Shown here one piece after another: positions 38,554-46,076 of a stretch of 46,076 bases of DNA. The position numbers and the translations under genes were made by a program. Positions within the stretch are counted from its first letter, which is position 1. Every line of letters begins with the position of its first letter. The stretch lies in NCBI RefSeq assembly GCF_016758115.1, contig NZ_WIVG01000016.1:1-46076 (forward strand), in the 5' to 3' direction. Under the pieces are notes generated by a model that did no database searches, was not told the DNA's origin, and worked only from the letters and a program-made list of their open reading frames with translations. The DNA is from Lactococcus garvieae (lineage in GTDB: Bacteria > Bacillota > Bacilli > Lactobacillales > Streptococcaceae).

Positions 38554-41178
38554 TTATTTGTGGGCTATTTTAGCACCAACATTTTCGATAAGTTCAGGAA
38601 TGCCCGCTGCGTTTGCTCCTCCAGCCATAGCCATATCTGGTTTACCACCACCACGGCCATCGATGTAAGGCGCAAGTTCTTTAATCAAGTTTCCTGCCTT
38701 AACGTCAGCTGTTTTGCTTGCCACAAGAAGGCTCACTTTTTCGCCAATCTTAGCGACGAGCACGAGCACATCTGACAAATCTTTCTGTTTCCATATATCT
38801 GCAAGATTTCGAAGACCTTTTACATCAGGAACTGTTACTTGACTTGCAATAAAGCTTGTATCTGCCGCCATAAGAACATTTTTAAAGACTTCTTCAGATT
38901 GACTGGCTGCCAATTTACCTGCTAAAACTTCATTTTCTTTTTGAGCTGCTTTTAGTTCTTCTTGGAGAGCTGTTACTTTAGCTACAACTTGTGCCGATTG
39001 AGGTGCTTTGACAACAGCAGCAACTTCATTCAAGGTACTTTCAGCATTTTTAAATGCTTCATAGGCTTTTTGACCTGTTACGGCAACAATACGGCGTACG
39101 CCAGATCCGATACCTTCTTCTTTGATAATCTTGAAGAGACCAATCTCACTTGTCGTCGCTGTGTGTGTACCACCACAAAGCTCAATAGAGTAATCGCCGA
39201 TTTTGACAACACGAACATTTTTGCCATATTTTTCACCAAAGAGAGCCATTGCACCCATTTCTTTCGCTGTTTCAATATCTGTTTCGATTGTTTCAACAGG
39301 CAATGATTGCCAAATGACTTCGTTAACTTGATGCTCAATATCTGCTAATTCTTCCTTGCTTACAGGTGCAAAGTGCGTAAAGTCAAAGCGGAGGAATTCT
39401 ACCTCATTAAGTGAGCCTGCTTGCAGTGCGTGTTCCCCCACAATATTATGCAAAGCAGCATGAAGTAAGTGAGTAGCCGTGTGATTTTTGACAATGCCAT
39501 GACGGCGTTCTGTATCAATTTCAAGTGTGTATGTTTCACCAACGGCAAGAGTCGAAAGGATATTGACCATATGTAGATTTTGGCCATTTGGTGCATGTTG
39601 GACATCCTTAACTTCCGCTACTACTTTTCCTGCTGCATTTTTAATCACACCGTGGTCAGCAACTTGTCCCCCCATTTCAGCATAGAAAGGTGTTTTGTCG
39701 AAAATAAGTTGGGCCTCACCACTTGCAGTATTTACTTTCTCATCATCTTTAACAGCAACAAGGAGTTTGGCATCATATTTTTCCACATCATAAAGAAATT
39801 CAGATTCTTCCTTAATCGATTGAAGTGTTTCATTCTGAGCACCCATAGAACCACCTTTTACCGCTGCCGCACGTGCACGGTCTTGTTGCTCTTTCATGGC
39901 TGCTTTAAAACCTTCATGATCAATCTTAAAACCAGCATCTTCTGCCAATTCTTCTGTTAATTCTACAGGAAAACCATAGGTATCATAAAGGCGGAAGATA
40001 TCTTGACCTTCAAGTGTTGTCTTGCCATCTTCTTTAAGTTTAGCAAGCAATTCATCAAGAAGCTTACTCCCTTCATCAATTGTACGACCAAAAGCTTCTT
40101 CTTCACGGTCAATAATTTGCATGATAAAATCTTGTTTTTCGAGTACTTCTGGATAGTAAGATTCCATGATTTGCCCGACAATAGGAACAAGTTGAGCCAA
40201 GAATTTACCTTCAATGCCCAGCTTTTTACCATGCATTACGGCACGGCGGAGAAGACGGCGAAGAACATAGCCGCGTCCTTCATTTCCCGGTAGGGCACCG
40301 TCTCCAATGGCAAAGCTAAGCGCCCGGATGTGGTCAGCAATGACTTTAAAGCTCATGTTATGGCCATCCGGATTATAGGTTTTACCAGAGATACGCTCAA
40401 TTTCGCGAATAATAGGGAGGAAAAGATCTGTATCAAAGTTTGTTTTACCTTCTTGGATGATGCAAACCATACGTTCAAGTCCCATACCTGTATCAATATT
40501 CTTCTGTGGCAATTCTTTATATTCGCTACGTGGGACAGCTGGATCGGCATTAAACTGCGACAAGACAATATTATAGATTTCGATATAACGATCGTTTTCA
40601 ATATCTTCAGCTAAAAGTTTTAAGCCGATGTTTTCAGGATCGTAAGCTTCACCACGATCGTAAAAAATTTCTGTATCAGGTCCTGATGGTCCTGCACCAA
40701 TCTCCCAAAAGTTATCTTCAATTGGTACCAAATGACTTGCATCTACACCTAACTCAATCCAGCGGTTAAATGTATCTTTATCATCCGGATAGTAGGTAAT
40801 ATAAAGCTTTTCCGCTGGAAAGTCAAAATATTCACTGCTTGTGAGCAGTTCCCAAGCGTAAGCTAATGCTTCGTCACGGAAATAGTCTCCGATAGAAAAG
40901 TTTCCTAGCATTTCAAACATTGTATGGTGGCGTGCTGTCTTGCCTACATTTTCGATATCATTCGTACGAATCGATTTTTGAGCATTGGTAATGCGTGGAT
41001 TTTCAGGAACAACTGAACCATCAAAGTAGGGCTTTAATGTGGCAACACCTGAATTAATCCAAAGCAAGGTGGGATCATTAACAGGAACCAATGATTGTGA
41101 AGGTTCAATAGAGTGTCCCTTTGATTGAAAGAAATCAAGGAACATTTGGCGCACTTCTGTAGAAGTCATTTTTTTCAT
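38554..41178 (-). CDS. alaS: Alanine--tRNA ligase
   Basis: 874 residues from ATG 41178, which has AGGAG 7 nt upstream; 25 further in-frame residues would lie in the T-box leader and are rejected. Class II catalytic core at the N terminus ([26 protein letters not shown]), then tRNA-recognition, the editing domain with [11 protein letters not shown] (about 560) and [13 protein letters not shown] (about 665), which hold the zinc, and the C-Ala domain at the end ([13 protein letters not shown]). Normal length. Controlled by the T-box leader between pmpA-like and alaS. Confidence 0.97.
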   Translation of the reverse strand: MKKMTSTEVRQMFLDFFQSKGHSIEPSQSLVPVNDPTLLWINSGVATLKPYFDGSVVPENPRITNAQKSIRTNDIENVGKTARHHTMFEMLGNFSIGDYFRDEALAYAWELLTSSEYFDFPAEKLYITYYPDDKDTFNRWIELGVDASHLVPIEDNFWEIGAGPSGPDTEIFYDRGEAYDPENIGLKLLAEDIENDRYIEIYNIVLSQFNADPAVPRSEYKELPQKNIDTGMGLERMVCIIQEGKTNFDTDLFLPIIREIERISGKTYNPDGHNMSFKVIADHIRALSFAIGDGALPGNEGRGYVLRRLLRRAVMHGKKLGIEGKFLAQLVPIVGQIMESYYPEVLEKQDFIMQIIDREEEAFGRTIDEGSKLLDELLAKLKEDGKTTLEGQDIFRLYDTYGFPVELTEELAEDAGFKIDHEGFKAAMKEQQDRARAAAVKGGSMGAQNETLQSIKEESEFLYDVEKYDAKLLVAVKDDEKVNTASGEAQLIFDKTPFYAEMGGQVADHGVIKNAAGKVVAEVKDVQHAPNGQNLHMVNILSTLAVGETYTLEIDTERRHGIVKNHTATHLLHAALHNIVGEHALQAGSLNEVEFLRFDFTHFAPVSKEELADIEHQVNEVIWQSLPVETIETDIETAKEMGAMALFGEKYGKNVRVVKIGDYSIELCGGTHTATTSEIGLFKIIKEEGIGSGVRRIVAVTGQKAYEAFKNAESTLNEVAAVVKAPQSAQVVAKVTALQEELKAAQKENEVLAGKLAASQSEEVFKNVLMAADTSFIASQVTVPDVKGLRNLADIWKQKDLSDVLVLVAKIGEKVSLLVASKTADVKAGNLIKELAPYIDGRGGGKPDMAMAGGANAAGIPELIENVGAKIAHK

Positions 41179-41224
41179 AATTACTCTCCTAATAAAATAG
41201 CTTTTATATGTTTTTATGTGAATA

Positions 41225-41427
41225 TTCACACAATATAAAAACAAAAAATCCATCGCAAACGAGGGGCGTTACTTACGCGGTACCACCCTCATTCACGATG
41301 AATACATCGTCTTTATTTTGCTTGATAAAGCAGCTTTCCCTGCTGAATAAAAATCCTTAGATTTTAAGCACACTGACTTGTCGACTTTCACCTAACATCG
41401 ACTCTCTGTAAAGTCACTTATTTTTCA
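41225..41427 (-). promoter_or_regulatory. T-box leader of alaS
   Basis: Minus-strand T-box core GGGTGGTACCGCG at about 41276-41288, with stem I AGAGAGTCGA near 41403 and a GCT alanine triplet at about 41363-41365 as the specifier candidate. Terminator arms start with CATCG...GAGGG and CCCTC...CGATG around the core. The leader begins right after the foldase stop, with no clear promoter between. Confidence 0.9.
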
Positions 41428-42336
41428 TTATTTAGATGATGAACCTGATGTGAATTGTGAGAAGATTGTTGAAAAGGCTTCTTCTTTGACAGTGACATTA
41501 TGTGCTTTGAGATACTCTCCAATCACACCTGCAACATATGTTGTATCTGCCATTTTTTCTGCTTTAATCACATTTTTAAGCTGATCTTTGTACTTGTTCA
41601 TGTCTGAACCTTTATCTGATGTTTTAATCATCTTCACAACATAATAGCTTGTTGTTCCAGTAGAAGCATTTGTTGCTTCAATAACCTCAGAAACTTCGCC
41701 GTTTTTCAACTTGAAAGCTGCTGTTTGCACCTCTTTAGGAATAGTGGTGTTTGTTGAGTCAAACTTCTGTTTATTCTTGCTATTATCTTCTTCAAATTTT
41801 GCCGCATCTGACTTGGCAGATTCAATAGCTTTTGTCGCTGCATCCTTAGTTGTTTCTGGTACAACAATCGCTTCGACTTCTGGATGGAAGTCTGCCCAAG
41901 CTGCTTTCAAGTTAGCTTCTGTGTATTGTGTATCTTCAATCTTTTTCTCAATTGCGTATTCCTGCAACAGTTGAAGACGAACATAAGCTTTGTAGCTACT
42001 TTCAGTGAACCCTTGTTGTTGCAAAGCCGCAGCAAACTGTTCTCCCATTTGTTTCTTAGTTTCGTCAAACTTCGCTTGAACGTCTTTATCTGAAACCTTA
42101 TCACCAAAGTCTTTTTCAAACATTTTTGACATTGTCAAGTTTTGTAAGAGAGCTGTGGCAGGCATGTTAGGGAAAGTTTTAGCTTCACCATAGAAGTCAC
42201 TAACGTTAATAGTATCACCCTTCATTGTGATAATATTAGCACCTGTCGAATTATTATTTCCACATGCTGAAAGTGTGACAAGACCTACAACTGCAACAGC
42301 TGTTGCAAGCAAGATGTTCAATTTTTTAAATTTCAA
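41428..42336 (-). CDS. PrsA/PmpA-type foldase lipoprotein
   Basis: 302 residues. Lipobox LVTLSAC (C25) after a signal with a basic start, so it is anchored outside the membrane. The central part (about 130-240) corresponds to the parvulin-like peptidyl-prolyl isomerase region but several of the standard PrsA parvulin residues are not evident, so it may act as a chaperone without strong isomerase activity. Flanking N- and C-terminal segments are helical and charged (FDETKKQMGEQFAAALQQQG). The start is TTG with AGGAG 6 nt upstream. It directly precedes the alaS T-box. Confidence 0.87.
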   Translation of the reverse strand: MKFKKLNILLATAVAVVGLVTLSACGNNNSTGANIITMKGDTINVSDFYGEAKTFPNMPATALLQNLTMSKMFEKDFGDKVSDKDVQAKFDETKKQMGEQFAAALQQQGFTESSYKAYVRLQLLQEYAIEKKIEDTQYTEANLKAAWADFHPEVEAIVVPETTKDAATKAIESAKSDAAKFEEDNSKNKQKFDSTNTTIPKEVQTAAFKLKNGEVSEVIEATNASTGTTSYYVVKMIKTSDKGSDMNKYKDQLKNVIKAEKMADTTYVAGVIGEYLKAHNVTVKEEAFSTIFSQFTSGSSSK

Positions 42337-42726
42337 AGTGTTCTCCTCACGAGGGTCATTTAAACCCTAAGTAAATATTAGTTATTGTAACATCATTATA
42401 ACACAAAATATTAAATAAACCTAAACTGCATTTCAGCTGTATATTTTATTATTACGACAGTATCTGCTGTAAAATTTTAATAAAAAACCTTGTATTAGAG
42501 CGAAAAAATCCAAAGCATTCACCTTCTTTTCTACAGTCGCACTTGCATTTTTCTAGAACAAAATATTCTTTTTAAAAGTTTTAGTTTTGGATACTTATTT
42601 CACAAAAAAATATTCAGCTAAGATAATCTTTAGGGGTACGCAAATAAAACCAATCGCATGCTCAGATGTCTGATTGGTTTTACTTGTTTTTAAAAGTTTC
42701 TTAAAAGAAATTTTTAGTTATGGCTT
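42337..42726. other. Intergenic region between the foldase and LPMO genes
   Basis: Holds the foldase promoter region (an extended -10 TGT + TATAAT at 42395-42400, minus strand) and the LPMO terminator (42646-42681). The 42430-42640 part is AT-rich with no gene seen. Confidence 0.5.
42646..42681. terminator. Terminator after the LPMO gene
   Basis: AAAACCAATC / GATTGGTTTT, a 10-bp perfect stem with a 16-nt loop, T-rich on both sides; likely works for the minus-strand LPMO gene. Confidence 0.85.
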
Positions 42727-44109
42727 TTATTTGACTTCAACAAAGAGAGAAGCGGCATTATCTGGAGTCCATGATGCGTCACCATAGTTAAAGTGTGTTA
42801 CCAAAACTTTGTATAGTTTACCCTTATAAGCAATTTCTTCATTAGCAGAGTAGACTTCAGGGGCAGTGAAGCTTCCTAGCTTGAACTCACGTACATCACC
42901 TGGAATTTCACCCCCATCTTCTTCTTTCAAGGTTGTAGCTGACAAGGTATTACTGAATTCTGAAGTTGTTCCAGTATTTGAAACAGCTCTTACTCGGAAA
43001 TCAAAGCTTGTGTCAGATGCCAGTCCTTTTACCATAAATGAAGTTTTGTTTGTTTCAGCAATTTTTACACCGTTTTGGAAGATTTCATAATGTTTAATTC
43101 CTTCTGAGTGTGATGCTGCTTGCCACATAAGGTCAACAGATGATGTTGTCTCACCCATCGAATGAAGATTCTTTGGTGCTGTCGGGAATTCTACCACTCC
43201 TTCAGCATCCGTTTTAACTGTTATTGCTTTAGACTTTTCAGAGACCATGCCGTTAGCACCTTTTGCTGCAACTTGGAACTCATAAGTAGTGTTAGCTTTC
43301 AAGCCTTTTGCTTCATAGTTGCCAGATTCAACCTCTGCGACTTGTTCACCATCTTTGTAAACGAGATAGCTTGAAGCATCTGTTTGGAGATTCCATGACA
43401 AGCTTGCTGAAGTTTTTGTCACTTCATCTGCTTTTAAGCCTGATGGTACTTCTGGTGCTTGAGGTAATGTTGGCCCTGTAAAGTCTGATTCAACATTAAC
43501 GTCAATAACATTATAGAAGGCATTTGGCGTGTCTGCTATGTCCCATACAGCAAGAACAACATGGTAACCTTTACGGTCTTCAGGGATTTTTATATCATGG
43601 CTAAGATCCATATCAGCTGTAAGGCCTTTACCATCAACTTCACCGATTTTCTCGAGCATATCACGTCTCAACGGTGCATTTTGATTCCAACCAACTTTTG
43701 TAATGTAATAGTGCCATTTAGCTGTTTTATGTGGTGCTGTATAATGCCAAGTAAATGTATTTACTCCTGTTGTGACATCTTGTTTCTTCCAGCGGTCTGG
43801 CGATTGCAAATCAAGTACGAAATCTCCAATTTGACCAAGTCCACCTTCAGCAGAAGCAATTTTACCATCTGCTGGACCAGCTTGAGGGAAACCTTTAGCT
43901 GTTTCTAATGACTGTGGATTAGTAATAACATTACCATAAAGGTTGAAAGCTGGTGTCCAGCCTAATTTATCTTTATCCAATTGACCTTGATAGCCTCGTG
44001 CTGCTGGACTTTTTACATAACCATGTGCCTGTGCTTCTTGAGCAGTCATTCCAAAAGAGAGTGCTGTAAGCAACATCGCTGCTGAGGTAATCAAAAGTTT
44101 CTTTTTCAT
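42727..44109 (-). CDS. Secreted chitin-active lytic polysaccharide monooxygenase (AA10)
   Basis: 460 residues. Signal peptide ends AQA before H29, which would be the mature N-terminal copper-binding histidine. The second copper-brace histidine is H127 in TAPHKTAKW; WHYYITKVGWNQNAPL and FYNVIDVNV match chitin-active AA10 enzymes (CBP21-like). AA10 domain about 29-205; FnIII repeats about 217-300 and 310-395; C-terminal CBM5/12-like chitin-binding domain about 405-460 (YKGKLYKVLVTHFNYGDASW). It oxidatively cleaves crystalline chitin outside the cell. GGAG lies 8 nt before the ATG. The upstream DNA is very AT-rich, and the Mga-like gene lies next upstream. Confidence 0.95.
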   Translation of the reverse strand: MKKKLLITSAAMLLTALSFGMTAQEAQAHGYVKSPAARGYQGQLDKDKLGWTPAFNLYGNVITNPQSLETAKGFPQAGPADGKIASAEGGLGQIGDFVLDLQSPDRWKKQDVTTGVNTFTWHYTAPHKTAKWHYYITKVGWNQNAPLRRDMLEKIGEVDGKGLTADMDLSHDIKIPEDRKGYHVVLAVWDIADTPNAFYNVIDVNVESDFTGPTLPQAPEVPSGLKADEVTKTSASLSWNLQTDASSYLVYKDGEQVAEVESGNYEAKGLKANTTYEFQVAAKGANGMVSEKSKAITVKTDAEGVVEFPTAPKNLHSMGETTSSVDLMWQAASHSEGIKHYEIFQNGVKIAETNKTSFMVKGLASDTSFDFRVRAVSNTGTTSEFSNTLSATTLKEEDGGEIPGDVREFKLGSFTAPEVYSANEEIAYKGKLYKVLVTHFNYGDASWTPDNAASLFVEVK

Positions 44110-44136
44110 TTTTATGTCTCCATAGTTCTTTTATTT

Positions 44137-44158
44137 TTGTAACTTTTATAACTTACAA
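44137..44158. repeat. Inverted repeat in the LPMO promoter region
   Basis: TTGTAA / TTACAA with a 10-bp spacer, 28-49 bp before the LPMO start codon, overlapping a possible -10 (TATAAA). Could be an operator. Confidence 0.35.
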
Positions 44159-44277
44159 GACTTATTTTAATATTTTTATTTGGCTTTTATTTTTTTATTT
44201 TTAAATCCTCGTTTATTTTTTTTTATTATTTTTCAGCGATATTCTGTCTAATTAATTTTGAGCTCACAAATAAAAAT

Positions 44278-44291
44278 GCACTATAGAGTGC
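44278..44291 (-). terminator. Terminator overlapping the stop of the Mga-like gene
   Basis: GCACT / AGTGC with a 4-nt loop, then a T-rich tract on the minus strand. The stop codon lies in the stem. Confidence 0.55.
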
Positions 44292-45774
44292 GTTTAAATT
44301 TATGTATCTTATTTATTGCTTCCCGCATACGTCCCCAGTCGGTCAGTTTTGGGATTTTTGACATTGTCACAACGTGCGCTTCCGTTTTTAAACTCTCATT
44401 TAATAGGAAGTTTGAAACAATTAGGCATGGCCCAAATTGATTAATCTCTCTCTGTGTCACTGGTTCATCCAAATAAAATTTAATAGCAGCATCCTGAGGG
44501 AGAACATCTTTAGCAACATCTATAATGTATTGTTCCAAGCCTGGTTGGCCTTGCAAAGCAACAACAATATGAATTTCGTCCAAATCATTCATATATGTTT
44601 TTCTTTCTAGGTTTGCCTGAATCAAGGCCAAACTAGCCGCAACATCTTCTTTATGTTCAAAATAAAATACTGTTTCCTCTTGTTGTTGATTCAATAGGTC
44701 TAACCAATAAACAAACTTCTCTTGGTGACTGAGCTTGATTGCTTTTTTAAGGGATGGAAGAATACGTTCATAATTTCTTGTCATCGTTCCTAAAACCATA
44801 ATATTATACAAGTATAGAGAAAGGATAGACTTTTCCTCACCGTCTTCTTTGTCCTTTAATAGGAAGTTTAAAGACTCCAAGAATACCTTAGATTTTGATT
44901 TGGCTGGATAATCTGGAATATAGGACTCCTCCCTTACAACATAAGATGTATGGTACAAAGCTGAAATCCAAATCCAATATTTTTCCGTCTCTGGAATAGT
45001 CACAGCATTGCCATGAGGATAAAGTCTCTTGTAAATCTGCTCAACTATTTGTGAAGCTTCCACATAATCCTCACATGCTTTAAATTCAACTATCGCTTCA
45101 TCAGGTAACTCTATATAACAGTGATTTCTCCAGCGTAAAGCAGTAATTGCAAGATGAATGGAGAGGTTAGAAAAGTTTAAATTTAAAGGCTGTTTAAACC
45201 TTTTTTTCTGTTCCTTAATCATATAGTCTGCCAATGCTGCACTTTCTGCATAAAGACTACTCCCGTCACTCAAGAAAGAAAAAAAGACAAAATAAACAAA
45301 ACGTACGTCTGCCTCACGTCCTTCAAGTGTGAGGTTTTTCAAAGAAATTTTGACAGAAAATCGACTGAGCTCTGTATTCATATGTTCTAGCACAGCCATG
45401 AGTTTAGTTCGAGAAACTTGATAAAGCACTGTCGCCTTATTTATATCCATCTCCCGTCCCATTACCGCATTTTCCATGATAATATAAGGGAGTTCATTCA
45501 TATTCAATAAATTACACAGCAAGTCTGAATTGAACCAATCAGGGTATTCTAGTTTATATCTGTCATCCTCAGCAAGAATCTGCACTTGACGGGGTGCCAG
45601 CTCTCGTCTTAGATGCTTAATATCCGCAACAATCGTTACTTTAGAGACCTCTAATGTCTCTGAAATTTCCCGCACTGCAAGTCCTTCTGGCTCTGAATCT
45701 AGCATTTGGAGAATACTTATTCGACGACAATGTGACTTGCTTGAATTCATAGCATAAAGTAGGTTTGTAATCAT
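44281..45774 (-). CDS. Mga/RofA-like transcriptional regulator
   Basis: About 497 residues. Two winged-helix regions: the first (about 10-65) with AVREISETLEVSKVTIVADIKHLRREL, and the second (about 85-150) with DINKATVLYQVSRTKLMAVLEHMN. A long helical middle resembles PRD-like domains, followed by an EIIB-like C-terminal region (about 405-490) without a clear phosphorylation site. This layout fits Mga/RofA proteins, which activate surface protein genes in streptococci. I place the start at ATG 45774 because GAGG lies 6 nt before it; another ATG four codons upstream has poor context. The LPMO gene lies directly downstream, so it is a candidate target. Confidence 0.82.
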   Translation of the reverse strand: MITNLLYAMNSSKSHCRRISILQMLDSEPEGLAVREISETLEVSKVTIVADIKHLRRELAPRQVQILAEDDRYKLEYPDWFNSDLLCNLLNMNELPYIIMENAVMGREMDINKATVLYQVSRTKLMAVLEHMNTELSRFSVKISLKNLTLEGREADVRFVYFVFFSFLSDGSSLYAESAALADYMIKEQKKRFKQPLNLNFSNLSIHLAITALRWRNHCYIELPDEAIVEFKACEDYVEASQIVEQIYKRLYPHGNAVTIPETEKYWIWISALYHTSYVVREESYIPDYPAKSKSKVFLESLNFLLKDKEDGEEKSILSLYLYNIMVLGTMTRNYERILPSLKKAIKLSHQEKFVYWLDLLNQQQEETVFYFEHKEDVAASLALIQANLERKTYMNDLDEIHIVVALQGQPGLEQYIIDVAKDVLPQDAAIKFYLDEPVTQREINQFGPCLIVSNFLLNESLKTEAHVVTMSKIPKLTDWGRMREAINKIHKFKRTL

Positions 45775-45854
45775 AATATACCTCATATCTCTATAGATAA
45801 TAACTGTTTTTACATTTAGATAATCTCAACTTAAACTCAGACTGCTATTTTTTA

Positions 45855-46076
45855 TTTGTATAATCTTATTTTAAAGTACTGCCTGAGGACTTCAAAATAA
45901 TATGCAATAGCGAAACAGTCTATGAATGCGTTTACAGCTACAATTTGAACCGAAATTTCTATGATTACAGTCTTAAATTCGGAAAGTAAAAATAAACAGA
46001 AAATGATTTCCTACCAAGGTTCACAGACAAAAAAAGCGGCTCTGTCAACTCTGCGGTGGTACTCGCTAAAAAATGA
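45855..46076 (+). promoter_or_regulatory. Possible T-box leader fragment and cre-like site at the window edge
   Basis: TATAAT near 45861 could start a plus-strand transcript. A sequence GCGGTGGTACTCGC at about 46053-46066 resembles the core of a T-box (GGTGGTAC is shared) but the following bases differ. A TGAATGCGTTTACA at 45923-45936 matches the cre consensus at 13 of 14 positions. The gene these serve would lie beyond the window. Confidence 0.3.

Noticed and set aside
41179-41253. Upstream start of alaS in the T-box leader
   Set aside because: The extra 25 residues are translated from the leader terminator region, and the AGGAG is placed for ATG 41178.

Overview
This 46 kb, AT-rich window reads as a chromosomal segment of a low-GC Gram-positive coccus of the order Lactobacillales, most likely a Lactococcus. 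The points in favour are: a pst phosphate operon with two lipoprotein PstS genes and two PstB ATPases in tandem followed by phoU; ptcB-ptcA PTS genes; an AA10 chitin-active LPMO with an FnIII-FnIII-CBM5/12 tail; T-box leaders ahead of serS and alaS; and extended -10 promoters. Clusters are arranged differently from my recollection of the L. lactis layout (for example bglA divergent from ptcBA), so I favour a Lactococcus outside L. lactis/cremoris, such as the L. garvieae group. That placement is inference. I see no phage, IS element, CRISPR array, tRNA or rRNA.

Layout. (1) 1-8.1 kb, minus strand: RNA and translation housekeeping: mnmG, a membrane-anchored unknown, a DUF1033 gene, the overlapping cysE-cysS-mrnC unit, and pnp. 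(2) 8.4-13.0 kb: a surface-polysaccharide module, with a Wzx-type flippase (+) facing an operon of LicD, GT2 and a HAD-like protein (-). (3) 13.4-16.1 kb (-): a type II (FecCD/BtuCD-like) importer of substrate-binding lipoprotein, permease and ATPase. (4) 16.8-20.1 kb (+): prs and T-box-controlled serS, separated by about 0.85 kb of apparently gene-free DNA. (5) 20.3-26.4 kb (-): pstS1-pstS2-pstC-pstA-pstB1-pstB2-phoU, with Pho-box-like 11-bp phased repeats ahead of both pstS genes. (6) 26.6-33.9 kb (-): a sugar-utilisation locus of a ROK kinase, a 1002-residue cytoplasmic (alpha/alpha)6-like putative hydrolase that I cannot assign to a family, an RpiR regulator, an EIIC of the cellobiose class and a TIM-barrel-like protein of unknown function. 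(7) 34.1-38.3 kb: smpB, bglA (GH1), divergent ptcBA (EIIB and EIIA) and a second RpiR regulator. (8) 38.5-42.3 kb (-): alaS with its T-box, preceded by a PrsA/PmpA-type foldase. (9) 42.7-45.8 kb (-): the LPMO and an Mga/RofA-like regulator.

How the parts work together. The EIIC in region 6 has no EIIA or EIIB beside it, and PtcA/PtcB in region 7 could supply phosphoryl transfer in trans. PTS import, the unassigned hydrolase and the ROK kinase would then form a route for an oligosaccharide, under a local RpiR and CcpA (a cre-like site lies at the promoter ahead of the ROK gene). The most promising novelty is this locus. Other points worth checking are three genes (cysE, smpB, pstS2) whose -10 hexamers lie so close to the start codon that the mRNAs should be leaderless, the Pho-box arrays, and the Mga-like regulator next to the LPMO.
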